The notes under the pieces are model-generated. The model was not told the DNA's origin. It worked only from the letters and a program-made list of their open reading frames with translations, and ran no database searches. 30,563 nucleotides of DNA, from contig CAKPLQ010000016.1 in NCBI GenBank assembly GCA_934167685.1, positions 1 to 30,563 of the forward strand. Reading direction: 5' to 3'. This DNA is from an uncultured Clostridia bacterium (GTDB lineage: Bacteria; Bacillota; Clostridia; TANB77; CAG-508). This document shows, piece after piece, positions 1-7,601 of this stretch. Position numbers and translations under genes: made by a program. How positions within the stretch are numbered: position 1 is the stretch's first letter; the number at the start of each line of letters is the position of its first letter.

Positions 1-147
1 GGAAAGCCCACCTCATTATGCGAACACGATGTGCTTTATAGAGATTATAATAGATTACAAATAGAAAAAGGGCTGAAAACTAAGATTTATCTTGATAAGC
101 AAAATCGACAAGATTATATTTCTTTATCTGAATTATATAATGAATAA
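1..147 (+). CDS. C-terminal fragment of an unknown protein
   Basis: An open frame runs from the first base to a TAA at 145-147 and gives 48 residues; the start lies outside the window. The fragment is hydrophilic, rich in Lys, Tyr and Asp, and ends in SLSELYNE. No motif is recognisable, so no function is offered. A strong hairpin terminator follows within about 10 bases, which supports this being the true 3' end of a transcription unit. Confidence 0.5.
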   Translation, partial: GKPTSLCEHDVLYRDYNRLQIEKGLKTKIYLDKQNRQDYISLSELYNE

Positions 148-157
148 CAGTTGCCTG

Positions 158-200
158 ACAGTATATTTTAACTAATTTTATGTTAAAATATACTGTTTTC
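158..200 (+). terminator. Rho-independent terminator of the partial first gene
   Basis: A perfect 15-bp inverted repeat (arms 158-172 and 182-196, 9-base loop) is followed by a T-rich tail. The stem is AT-rich but long. It lies directly after the stop codon of the partial gene. Confidence 0.75.
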
Positions 201-217
201 TTTGTACGAAATAAGAC

Positions 218-246
218 TTGTTAAATATAAAAATCTATGTTATTAT
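218..246 (+). promoter_or_regulatory. Vegetative (SigA-type) promoter for the S1-domain gene
   Basis: TTGTTA (218-223) and TATTAT (241-246) are separated by 17 bases, just after the upstream terminator and about 40 bases before the start codon of the S1-domain protein. Confidence 0.6.
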
Positions 247-283
247 ACAGACATAAATTGTTAAAAGAAAGGATGCAGATAAC

Positions 284-1210
284 ATGGAAGAGGAAAATTT
301 TGAAAAACTATATAATGAATCATTAAATACAGAAAAATTCGACAAAAGAATAACAGGAACTGTAATACAAATTTCAAGTAAAGGAGAGATATTTGTAGAT
401 TTTAAGTATAAAGCAGACGGAATAATACCAAGAAAAGAATATTCAGATGATGAAAACAAAAATCCAAAAGACGAATTTAAACCGGGAGATACAATAACAG
501 CAGATGTTTTAAAATGGAATGATGGATTGGGAAATGTTCTTTTATCATATAAAAAATATAAAAGAGAACAAGATAAAAAAATGGAAAGAGAACAAAAAAT
601 TAGACATGCAGAAGAAATTAAAAGACAAAAAATAGAAAGAGCAAAGAGCATTGAGGAATTTTGGAATAATATAAAAATAGGAAAAACATATGTAGGTACA
701 ATTTCTAAAATTGTTGATTATGGAATATTTGTAGATTTAGGAATAACAAATGGTCTCGCTCATAAATCAGAATTAGTATGGGATAGAAACGAAAAATTAG
801 AAGACAAATTTAATGTAGGCGATGAAATTGAAGTTAAAATAAAAGATTTTAATAAAGAAGACAGAAAAATCAGCTTAGAATATCCTTTAAAAGGAGAAAA
901 TCCTTGGTTCACTAAGGCTAATAAATACGAAATAAATGACATAGTAACTTGTAAAGTGGTAAAATTTGCACCATTTGGAGCATTTGTAGAAATAGAAAAT
1001 GGATTAGAAGGATTAGTACATAACTCTGAAATAACAGGATTAAGAAGAGTTGTAAAACCAGAAGATGAATTACAATTAGGTCAAACAGTAAATGCTAAAA
1101 TTATAAATATAGATAAAGAAAAACTTAAAATCGGATTATCTATTAAAGAACTTGAAGGAACTTCTGCAGAATATGGATATGAAGAATATATTTCAGGAAA
1201 GAACAAATAA
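284..1210 (+). CDS. Protein with three S1 RNA-binding domains
   Basis: This 308-residue protein carries three S1-type OB folds at about residues 19-77, 134-200 and 215-290. The second and third show the classic pattern YGIFVDLG / FGAFVEIENGLEGLVHNSE followed by GD/GQ...VKI...KISL. Between the first and second lies a highly charged, probably helical linker (about residues 78-125, rich in KREQ). S1 repeats bind single-stranded RNA; related proteins are ribosomal protein S1 and its Firmicute paralogues, acting on mRNA at the ribosome or as general RNA binders. Three domains are fewer than the 4-6 of full S1, and it is not fused to IspH as in many Clostridia. The start is supported by AAAGGAT upstream. 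It is monocistronic, with its own promoter and terminator. The exact role (rpsA equivalent or accessory factor) is undecided. Confidence 0.85.
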   Translation: MEEENFEKLYNESLNTEKFDKRITGTVIQISSKGEIFVDFKYKADGIIPRKEYSDDENKNPKDEFKPGDTITADVLKWNDGLGNVLLSYKKYKREQDKKMEREQKIRHAEEIKRQKIERAKSIEEFWNNIKIGKTYVGTISKIVDYGIFVDLGITNGLAHKSELVWDRNEKLEDKFNVGDEIEVKIKDFNKEDRKISLEYPLKGENPWFTKANKYEINDIVTCKVVKFAPFGAFVEIENGLEGLVHNSEITGLRRVVKPEDELQLGQTVNAKIINIDKEKLKIGLSIKELEGTSAEYGYEEYISGKNK

Positions 1211-1216
1211 AAGAAT

Positions 1217-1257
1217 AAGGAGCAAGAGTGATTAAATATATGCTTTTGCTCTTTTTT
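1217..1257 (+). terminator. Terminator of the S1-domain gene
   Basis: GAGCAAGAG (1220-1228) pairs with CTTTTGCTC (1243-1251) with one G-U pair. A run of six T follows. Confidence 0.8.
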
Positions 1258-1313
1258 GGTATATTGCATAAAAATATATAAATTGGGAAAAATAACCTAA
1301 GGAGGTTGATTTT

Positions 1314-1748
1314 ATGGAAGATATTAATGTAAAAGTTTTAGATGAGGTTAATAAAGGAACGACAATGGGAATGGATGCAATTCACTTTGTTTCAGATAAA
1401 GTTGGAGATGAAAGATTTAAAAAGGTCTTAGATGTAGAATATGGAAAGTATAAGAAAATAGCAGAAAGAATAGATAACATATATTCTCAATATGCTAGTA
1501 AAGAACCACATGAAACAAATAAAATGGAAAAAATGATGACATGGTATGGAATAAACATGAAAACAATGAATGACCAAAGCAATTCTAAGATTTCAGAATT
1601 ATTGATGCAAGGCACTAATATGGGAATTATTGAGGGAAGAAGATTACTTAATAATAACCCTAGTGTAGATACTGAAGTGAAAAATATTTTAAATGATTTT
1701 GTTGTTATGCAAGAAGACAGTGTAGAAACTTTAAAAAAATACTTATAA
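1314..1748 (+). CDS. Small helical-bundle protein, unknown function
   Basis: This 144-residue protein has no signal peptide, membrane segment or cysteine. Its composition and heptad-like spacing suggest an all-helical bundle. The pattern (TTMGMDAIHFVSDKV near residues 16-30, ...MMTWYGINMKTM... near 74-85, ...LLMQGTNMGIIEG... near 96-108) looks like two related helical halves. It resembles small ferritin-like or PA2169-type four-helix proteins common in Clostridia, but I cannot assign it. There is no clear metal-binding ExxH set. An excellent Shine-Dalgarno (AAGGAGGT, 1299-1306) fixes the start at 1314. It lies between the S1 gene terminator and the gap promoter; no obvious terminator follows it. 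Confidence 0.7.
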   Translation: MEDINVKVLDEVNKGTTMGMDAIHFVSDKVGDERFKKVLDVEYGKYKKIAERIDNIYSQYASKEPHETNKMEKMMTWYGINMKTMNDQSNSKISELLMQGTNMGIIEGRRLLNNNPSVDTEVKNILNDFVVMQEDSVETLKKYL

Positions 1749-1763
1749 AATTTCAAATAATAC

Positions 1764-1792
1764 TTGAAATGTAAAGAATTTTGTTATAGAAT
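1764..1792 (+). promoter_or_regulatory. Promoter of the glycolytic operon
   Basis: TTGAAA (1764-1769) and TAGAAT (1787-1792) are 17 bases apart, giving a leader of about 75 bases before gap. No cggR-like repressor gene precedes gap in this window. Confidence 0.55.
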
Positions 1793-1821
1793 AAACTTGC
1801 CTGAAGAGGGTAAAAATAGAA

Positions 1822-1859
1822 TTAGAGGTTAGAAAAGGAAATAAAGAACTAACATCTAA
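1822..1859 (+). promoter_or_regulatory. Leader hairpin in front of gap
   Basis: Arms 1822-1832 (TTAGAGGTTAG) and 1849-1859 (CTAACATCTAA) pair over 11 bp with one mismatch. The hairpin ends one base before the gap ribosome site (AAAGGAGG, 1861-1868). It has no T-run, so an mRNA-stabilising or translation-tuning role is more likely than termination. This is inference from position only. Confidence 0.35.
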
Positions 1860-1876
1860 AAAAGGAGGAAATTTTT

Positions 1877-2887
1877 ATGTCAGTAAAAGTAGGAATTAAT
1901 GGATTCGGAAGAATTGGAAAATTAGCATTCCAAGCAGCATTAGGAAAAGAGGAGGTAGAGGTTGTAGCAGTTAATGACCCATTTGTAGCAGCAGACTACA
2001 TGGCATATATGACGAAATTTGATACTGTACATGGAAGATTCAACGGAACAGTAGAAGAAAAAGATGGAAATTTAGTAGTAAATGGAAGAACGATAAAAGT
2101 ATATAATGAAATGGACCCAAAGAACATTCCTTGGGGAGAATTAGGAGTAGAATATGTTCTAGAATGTTCTGGAGTATTCACAACAATGGAAAAAGCACAA
2201 GCACACTTAGAAGCGGGAGCTAAAAAAGTATTAATAAGTGCACCATCAAAAGATGCACCAATGTTTGTAATGGGAGTAAACAACACAACATATACACCAG
2301 ATATGAACATTGTATCAAATGCATCATGCACAACAAACTGTTTAGCACCACTTGCAAAAGTAATAAATGATAATTTTGGAATTAAAGAAGGGCTTATGAC
2401 AACAGTTCATGCAACAACAGCAACACAAAAAACAGTTGATGGAGCTTCTAAAAAAGATTGGAGAGGTGGACGTGCAGCAGCAGCTAACATCATCCCATCA
2501 TCAACAGGAGCTGCAAAAGCAGTAGGAAAAGTTATTCCATCATTAAATGGAAAATTAACAGGTATGTCATTCAGAGTACCAACAGTTGATGTTTCAGTTG
2601 TTGACTTAACAGTTAACCTAGAAAAACCAACAACATATGAAGAAATTTGTGCAGCTGTAAAAAGAGCTACAGAAAACGAAATGAAAGGAATAATGGAATA
2701 TACAGACGAAGCTGTAGTTTCTTCAGATTTCATTTCAGATATGCATACATCAATATTTGATGCATCAGCAGGAATAATGTTAACAGATACATTTGTTAAA
2801 TTAGTAGCTTGGTATGACAACGAATGGGGATATTCAAATAAATTAATCGACTTAGCATGCTATATGGCATCAGTTGACCACCAATAA
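1877..2887 (+). CDS. gap: Glyceraldehyde-3-phosphate dehydrogenase (type I)
   Basis: This cytosolic enzyme oxidises glyceraldehyde-3-P to 1,3-bisphosphoglycerate with NAD and phosphate. At 336 residues it is normal length. It has the N-terminal dinucleotide motif GINGFGRIG (residues 6-14), Asp34 after the second beta strand (typical of NAD preference), the catalytic segment SNASCTTNC with Cys151, His178 in TVHATTATQ, and the C-terminal WYDNEWGYSN. Several stretches (VNDPFVAADYMAYM, VHGRFNGTV, KDWRGGRAAAANIIPSSTG) look more like the E. coli GapA/eukaryotic branch than the Bacillus/C. pasteurianum branch, which carries NDLTDAKTLAHLLKYDS at that place. It is the first gene of the glycolytic operon, with a strong ribosome site (AAAGGAGG). 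A terminator-like hairpin behind it probably lets gap be expressed above the downstream genes. Confidence 0.98.
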   Translation: MSVKVGINGFGRIGKLAFQAALGKEEVEVVAVNDPFVAADYMAYMTKFDTVHGRFNGTVEEKDGNLVVNGRTIKVYNEMDPKNIPWGELGVEYVLECSGVFTTMEKAQAHLEAGAKKVLISAPSKDAPMFVMGVNNTTYTPDMNIVSNASCTTNCLAPLAKVINDNFGIKEGLMTTVHATTATQKTVDGASKKDWRGGRAAAANIIPSSTGAAKAVGKVIPSLNGKLTGMSFRVPTVDVSVVDLTVNLEKPTTYEEICAAVKRATENEMKGIMEYTDEAVVSSDFISDMHTSIFDASAGIMLTDTFVKLVAWYDNEWGYSNKLIDLACYMASVDHQ

Positions 2888-2893
2888 AATTTC

Positions 2894-2937
2894 AAGGTTA
2901 GGGGCTTCTAGCCTCCAGCCTTTTAATGCTTTTTTTT
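2894..2937 (+). terminator. Intra-operon hairpin between gap and pgk (partial terminator)
   Basis: An approximately 12-bp G+C-rich stem (2894-2905 with 2911-2922, one mismatch and G-U pairs) closes a loop of about 5 bases. TTTAATGC and eight T follow (2930-2937). It lies inside the operon, 70 bases wide between gap and pgk. No new promoter is evident before pgk, so it probably acts as an attenuating or mRNA-processing hairpin that stabilises gap message. Confidence 0.55.
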
Positions 2938-2957
2938 AATACAAGGAGGAATTTTTA

Positions 2958-4142
2958 ATGAGTAAAAAAACAGTAAGAGACATAGAGTTAAAAGGAAAAA
3001 AAGTATTTGTAAGATGTGATTTTAATGTACCAATGGACGAAAATCAAAATATTACAGATAATAGAAGAATAGTTGCTGCATTACCAACTATAAAATATTT
3101 AATAGAACAAAATTGTAAAATAATTTTAGCGTCTCACTTAGGTAGACCAAAAGGAGAAGTTAAACCAGAATTTTCTTTGGCACCAGTTGCAAAAGAATTA
3201 TCAAAACAATTAGGTCAAGAAGTATTAATGGCAAAAGATGTTATTGGAGAAAGTGCAAAATCATTAGCCGAAAACTTACAAGAAGGTCAAGTAATGTTAC
3301 TTGAAAATGTAAGATTCCATAGAGAAGAAACAGATAATGACCCAGAATTTGCAAAAGAATTAGCAAGTATGGCAGAAGTATTTGTAAATGATGCATTTGG
3401 AACAGCACATAGAGCACATGCATCGACAGAAGGTGTATCACATTATTTACCATCTGTATCAGGATTTTTGATAGAAAAAGAATTAAAATTCTTAGGAGAA
3501 GCATTAAACAATCCAGAAAGACCATTTGTAGCAATATTAGGTGGAGCAAAAGTTTCTGATAAAATAGGAGTAATTGACAGTCTATTAGAAAAAGTAGATA
3601 CATTGATGATAGGTGGAGGAATGGCATACACATTCTTTAAAGCACAAGGATATGAAGTTGGAAATTCACTATGTGAACCAGATAAATGTGAATTAGCATT
3701 GAACTTAATGAAAAAAGCAGAAGAAAAAGGTGTAAAATTCTTATTGCCAATTGATACAAAGGTAGGAAAAGAATTTAAACCAGATACAGAAAGTAAAACA
3801 GTAGCTTGGACAGATATTCCAGAAGGATGGGAAGGATTTGATATTGGAGAAAAAACAATAGAAATGTTCAAGAATGAATTAAAAACAGCAAAAACAGTTG
3901 TATGGAATGGACCTTTAGGATTATTTGAATTTGACCAATTTGCAATTGGAACAAATGCAATTGCACATGCATTAGCAGAATTAGATGCTACAACAATAAT
4001 TGGTGGTGGAGATTCGGCAGCAGCAGTTGAAAAAGCAGGATTGGCTGATAAAATGACACATATTTCAACAGGTGGTGGAGCTTCACTTGAATTCTTAGAA
4101 GGTAAAAAATTACCAGGAATTGAATGCTTACAAGATAAATAA
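2958..4142 (+). CDS. pgk: Phosphoglycerate kinase
   Basis: This cytosolic kinase transfers the acyl phosphate of 1,3-bisphosphoglycerate to ADP, making ATP and 3-phosphoglycerate. It is 394 residues, full length. The N-terminal substrate domain has VFVRCDFNVPMD (near residue 15), the basic HLGRPKG motif and LLENVRFHREE. The C-terminal nucleotide domain has LGGAKVSDKIGV, WNGPLGLFE and GGGDSAAAVEKAG followed by STGGGASLEFLEG. The ribosome site AAGGAGGA sits 8 bases before the ATG. It follows gap across an intra-operon hairpin and is 12 bases from the next gene. Confidence 0.98.
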   Translation: MSKKTVRDIELKGKKVFVRCDFNVPMDENQNITDNRRIVAALPTIKYLIEQNCKIILASHLGRPKGEVKPEFSLAPVAKELSKQLGQEVLMAKDVIGESAKSLAENLQEGQVMLLENVRFHREETDNDPEFAKELASMAEVFVNDAFGTAHRAHASTEGVSHYLPSVSGFLIEKELKFLGEALNNPERPFVAILGGAKVSDKIGVIDSLLEKVDTLMIGGGMAYTFFKAQGYEVGNSLCEPDKCELALNLMKKAEEKGVKFLLPIDTKVGKEFKPDTESKTVAWTDIPEGWEGFDIGEKTIEMFKNELKTAKTVVWNGPLGLFEFDQFAIGTNAIAHALAELDATTIIGGGDSAAAVEKAGLADKMTHISTGGGASLEFLEGKKLPGIECLQDK

Positions 4143-4154
4143 AGGATGTAGAAT

Positions 4155-4721
4155 ATGAAAACAATACAATATCAAGTATATGACAAAGAAGGAAAATTAA
4201 GAAGATTAATAGATAAAAATAAAGAAAAGCAATTAAATGAAGATGAATGGCTTAATGGTGTAACGTGTTTTGTAATAAATGAAAAAGGAGAAGTTCTTAT
4301 TGAAAAGCGAGTAAATAAAGGGCTTACTCCTGGAAAATTAGACCTATGTTCAGGACATGTTGACGGAGAGGAAACTCAAACACAAGCCATGGTAAGAGAA
4401 TTAAAAGAAGAATTAGGAATACAATTAAAAGAGGCAGTAAATGTGGTAAAAATAACTCCAGATGCAGTGCCTTTGAAATTTGAAAGCTCAGGAAAGAATA
4501 AAAATTTCTTTATTACATTTTATTGCTTAAAAAGAAACAATTCTGATGTTGTATTTCAAAAAGAAGAAATAGACAAAATTGTTTGGTTACCATTAGAAGA
4601 AACATTTGAATTAATAAAAAGTGGAAGAACTAAATTTCCTAAAAATTACGATTATGAAAAAATCTTCAAAAAAGTAAGGAATGTTTATAATAATAAAGAA
4701 ATAGGAAAGGTACAAAGATGA
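4155..4721 (+). CDS. Nudix hydrolase embedded in the glycolytic operon
   Basis: This 188-residue protein carries a perfect Nudix box (G-x5-E-x7-RE-L-x-EE-x-G-I; begins GHVDGEE near residue 67 and ends RELKEELGI near 89). This metal-binding loop hydrolyses nucleoside diphosphates linked to another group. The layout (N-terminal strand reading YDKEGKLRRLIDK, then a domain with VLIEKR and LTPGKLDLCSGHV) resembles the YfcD/isopentenyl-isomerase-like Nudix branch, whose substrates are poorly known. The substrate cannot be read from sequence. It follows pgk by 12 bases, and its stop overlaps the start of the next gene (ATGA at 4718-4721). The two are therefore translationally coupled, which suggests a joint nucleotide-handling role inside the glycolytic unit. 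Confidence 0.9.
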   Translation: MKTIQYQVYDKEGKLRRLIDKNKEKQLNEDEWLNGVTCFVINEKGEVLIEKRVNKGLTPGKLDLCSGHVDGEETQTQAMVRELKEELGIQLKEAVNVVKITPDAVPLKFESSGKNKNFFITFYCLKRNNSDVVFQKEEIDKIVWLPLEETFELIKSGRTKFPKNYDYEKIFKKVRNVYNNKEIGKVQR

Positions 4722-5275
4722 TAGTAACATTATCAGGAGTAACAGGAACAGGAAAATCTTTTTTTAAGAATGTAATTTCACAAGAATTAAATTTTAAAAA
4801 TCTAGTTATTGTAACAACTAGATCAAAAAGAACAGGCGAAATAGATGGAATAGACAAAGAATTTGTTAGTGAAGAAACATTTGAAAAATTAAAAAAAGAA
4901 AATAAAATAGTAGTAGATTTCGAATTTTTAGGCTCAAAATATGCATATAGAAAAGAAGATTTGAATTCGGACGCAAATCAAGTGACAGAAGTGCATTATA
5001 ATACAATTTATGAGTTTAAGAAAAATGCACCTAATATATTTGCAATTTATATGGTACCAAAAGATTTAGAGAGGGCAAAACAAGAATTATGCAAAAGAAA
5101 TTTACCAAAAGAAGTTGAACAAAAACGTCTAAAAGAAATAGATGAGCATATAAAAGAATATGAACATAATAAAGAATTGCAAAAACAATTTGATTATGTT
5201 TTTATAAATGACTATTCAGAAAAAGCAAAAAATGAATTGCTTGAAATAATTAGAAATAGGAGGTTAGAACAATGA
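4718..5275 (+). CDS. Guanylate-kinase-like P-loop protein (second paralogue)
   Basis: This 185-residue protein has the P-loop GVTGTGKS (residues 7-14), a GMP-binding-like stretch TTRSKRTGEIDGID (33-46) and a tyrosine segment GSKYAYR (72-78), in the order of guanylate kinases. The usual core strand after this (DID.QG or equivalent) is replaced by QVTEVHYNTIYEF, and the lid is charged (KRNLPKEVEQKRLKEIDEH). The canonical Gmk lies elsewhere in this window, at 17539-18114, next to rpoZ. This copy is therefore probably a specialised nucleotide kinase or a GTP/GMP sensor. It overlaps the Nudix gene by 4 bases and tpiA by 4 bases (ATGA both times), so it is coupled to both. The family call is firm; the substrate is unknown. 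Confidence 0.85.
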   Translation: MIVTLSGVTGTGKSFFKNVISQELNFKNLVIVTTRSKRTGEIDGIDKEFVSEETFEKLKKENKIVVDFEFLGSKYAYRKEDLNSDANQVTEVHYNTIYEFKKNAPNIFAIYMVPKDLERAKQELCKRNLPKEVEQKRLKEIDEHIKEYEHNKELQKQFDYVFINDYSEKAKNELLEIIRNRRLEQ

Positions 5276-6024
5276 GAAGAAAAGTGATAGCAGGAAACTG
5301 GAAAATGAATATGCTTCCAAATGAAACTATAGATTTCATTCAAGAATTAACACCATTAGTTAAAGATACAAAAAATGAAGTGATTTTATGTGTACCATAT
5401 ACTGATTTATTTTATGCATTATTACATGTTCAAGGAACTAATATAAAAATAGGAGCACAAAATATGCACTGGGAAGAAAAAGGTGCATATACAGGAGAAG
5501 TTTCAGCACCAATGTTAAAATCAATTGGAGTAGAATATGTAATAATAGGACATTCTGAAAGAAGGCAATATTTCGCAGAAACAGATGAAACAGTAAATAA
5601 AAAGATTAAATCAGCATTAGCACACGGATTAAAACCAATCGTATGTGTTGGAGAAACATTAGAACAAAGAGAAGCTGGAGAAACAGAAACAATTGTAACA
5701 AATCAAATAGCAAAAGCATTTGAAGGAATTGCATCAGAAAATTTAGAAAAAATTATAGTAGCATATGAACCAATATGGGCAATAGGGACAGGTAAAACAG
5801 CTACAAAAGAAGATGCAAATAACACAATTATGCAAATAAGAAAAAAATTGGCAGAAATATATGGACAAAATGAGGCAGAAGGAGTTATAATACAGTATGG
5901 TGGAAGTGTAAAATCATCAAATGCAAAAGAATTATTTGAAATGTCAGATATTGATGGAGGACTTGTAGGAGGCGCAAGTTTGAAAGCAGAAGAGTTCTCA
6001 AAAATAGTTAAATTTGATGACTAA
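5272..6024 (+). CDS. tpiA: Triosephosphate isomerase
   Basis: Interconverts dihydroxyacetone phosphate and glyceraldehyde-3-P in glycolysis. It is 250 residues, normal for the TIM barrel. Active-site landmarks are present: Asn9 and Lys11 in GNWKMN, His94 in IIGHSERR, Glu166 in AYEPIWAIGTG (the flexible loop follows) and the phosphate-binding YGGSVK near the C-terminus. The start codon overlaps the stop of the guanylate-kinase-like gene (ATGA), with the ribosome site inside that gene's end (AGGAGG). Confidence 0.98.
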   Translation: MRRKVIAGNWKMNMLPNETIDFIQELTPLVKDTKNEVILCVPYTDLFYALLHVQGTNIKIGAQNMHWEEKGAYTGEVSAPMLKSIGVEYVIIGHSERRQYFAETDETVNKKIKSALAHGLKPIVCVGETLEQREAGETETIVTNQIAKAFEGIASENLEKIIVAYEPIWAIGTGKTATKEDANNTIMQIRKKLAEIYGQNEAEGVIIQYGGSVKSSNAKELFEMSDIDGGLVGGASLKAEEFSKIVKFDD

Positions 6025-6056
6025 AAGCTTAAAAAAATGCAGAAAGGGATGGAAAT

Positions 6057-7589
6057 ATGGAAACAAAACCAGTAATGCTAATGATATTAGATGGATTTGG
6101 AATAAATGATAAAAAAGATGGAAATGCTGTTAAATTAGCCAATACACCTAATATAGACAAACTAATGAAAAAATATCAAACAACTAAAATCTATACAAGT
6201 GGGTTAAAAGTTGGATTACCAGAAGGTCAAATGGGAAATTCAGAAGTAGGGCACACAAATATAGGAGCAGGTAGAATTGTATATCAAGAATTAACCAAAA
6301 TAACAAAATCAATAGAAGATGGAGATTTCTTTGCAATTCCAGAATTTATTGAGGCGATAGAAAATTGTAAAAAATATAATTCAAAATTACACATATTAGG
6401 GCTTTTATCAGATGGTGGAGTTCATAGCCATATACGTCATCTATATGGACTACTAGAAATGGCAAAAAGAAGAGACTTTGAAAATGTATACGTACATTGT
6501 TTCTTAGATGGTAGAGATACACCACCTGCATCAGCAGAAGGATATATTACACAATTAGAAGAAAAAATGAGAGAAAAAGGAATTGGAAAAATTGCAAGTT
6601 TATCTGGAAGATATTATGCAATGGATAGAGATAAAAGATGGGATAGAGTTAAAAAATGTTATGATGCATTAGTAAACGGAGAAGGAAACAAATCAACATC
6701 TGCAACAATAGCAATAGAAGATTCATATCAAAAAGAAGTGTTTGATGAATTTGTAGAACCAACTGTAATATGCAATGGAGATACTCCTATTGCAACAATA
6801 CAAGAACATGATTCTGTAATATTCTTTAATTTTAGACCAGATAGAGCTAGAGAAATAACAAGAGCAATAGTTGATAAAAACTTTGAAGATTTTGAAACAA
6901 AGAAAATGGATACTTATTTTGTATGTTTTACAAATTATGATGAAACAATGCCAAACGTAAAAATAGCATTCAAAAAAGAACCATTAGTAAATACATTTGG
7001 AGAAATAATTAGTAAAAATGGATTAACACAATTACGTATTGCAGAAACAGAAAAATACGCACATGTTACATTTTTCTTTAATGGAGGAGAAGAAAAACAA
7101 TATCCTGGAGAAGACAGAATATTGGTGCCATCTCCCAAAGTTGCAACATATGATATGCAACCTGAAATGAGTGCAAGAGAAGTTACAGAAAAGGTTGTAG
7201 AAGCAATAAATGCTGACAAATATAATGCAATAATATTAAATTTTGCAAATCCAGATATGGTAGGACATACAGGAAGTTTACCAGCTGCAATAAAAGCAGT
7301 TGAAACAATTGACGAATGTGTAGGTAAAGTAGTAAATGCAATATTGGAACATCACGGAACAATGTTAATAACAGCAGACCATGGAAATTGTGAACAAATG
7401 ATTGATTATAAAACAGGAGAACCTCATACAGCACACACAACAAATCCTGTACCATTAATATTAATAACAGAAAATGAAAATTTAAAAATAAAAGAAGGAA
7501 AACTAGCAGACCTAGCACCAACAATGTTAGAGTTATTAAATATTGAAAAACCAAAAGAAATGACAGGAGAAAGTATTCTAGTAAAATAA
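6057..7589 (+). CDS. gpmI: 2,3-bisphosphoglycerate-independent phosphoglycerate mutase
   Basis: Converts 3-phosphoglycerate to 2-phosphoglycerate through a phosphoserine intermediate, using Mn2+; no 2,3-bisphosphoglycerate cofactor is needed. At 510 residues it is the usual length. It has the alkaline-phosphatase-like core with Asp12 in LDGFG, catalytic Ser62 in MGNSEVGHTNIGAGR, the DGRDTPP and GRYYAMDRDKRWDR motifs of the phosphotransferase domain, and the C-terminal metal site with NPDMVGHTG and TADHGNCEQM. Manganese-dependent enzymes of this type are acid-sensitive in sporulating Firmicutes, which fits the spore genes downstream. It is in the operon 32 bases after tpiA. Confidence 0.97.
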   Translation: METKPVMLMILDGFGINDKKDGNAVKLANTPNIDKLMKKYQTTKIYTSGLKVGLPEGQMGNSEVGHTNIGAGRIVYQELTKITKSIEDGDFFAIPEFIEAIENCKKYNSKLHILGLLSDGGVHSHIRHLYGLLEMAKRRDFENVYVHCFLDGRDTPPASAEGYITQLEEKMREKGIGKIASLSGRYYAMDRDKRWDRVKKCYDALVNGEGNKSTSATIAIEDSYQKEVFDEFVEPTVICNGDTPIATIQEHDSVIFFNFRPDRAREITRAIVDKNFEDFETKKMDTYFVCFTNYDETMPNVKIAFKKEPLVNTFGEIISKNGLTQLRIAETEKYAHVTFFFNGGEEKQYPGEDRILVPSPKVATYDMQPEMSAREVTEKVVEAINADKYNAIILNFANPDMVGHTGSLPAAIKAVETIDECVGKVVNAILEHHGTMLITADHGNCEQMIDYKTGEPHTAHTTNPVPLILITENENLKIKEGKLADLAPTMLELLNIEKPKEMTGESILVK

Positions 7590-7601
7590 AGGGTGAATAA
7601 G

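Noticed and set aside
3241..3871. Open frames on the minus strand opposite pgk
   Set aside because: They are low-complexity Leu/Phe/Ser-rich products of A-rich codons on the + strand, lack good ribosome sites, and overlap a clearly conserved gene. The same holds for minus-strand frames opposite gap, gpmI, eno and valS.
7593..7601. GTG start for the YezG-like gene
   Set aside because: The only ribosome-binding sequence overlaps this codon; TTG at 7602 has proper spacing.
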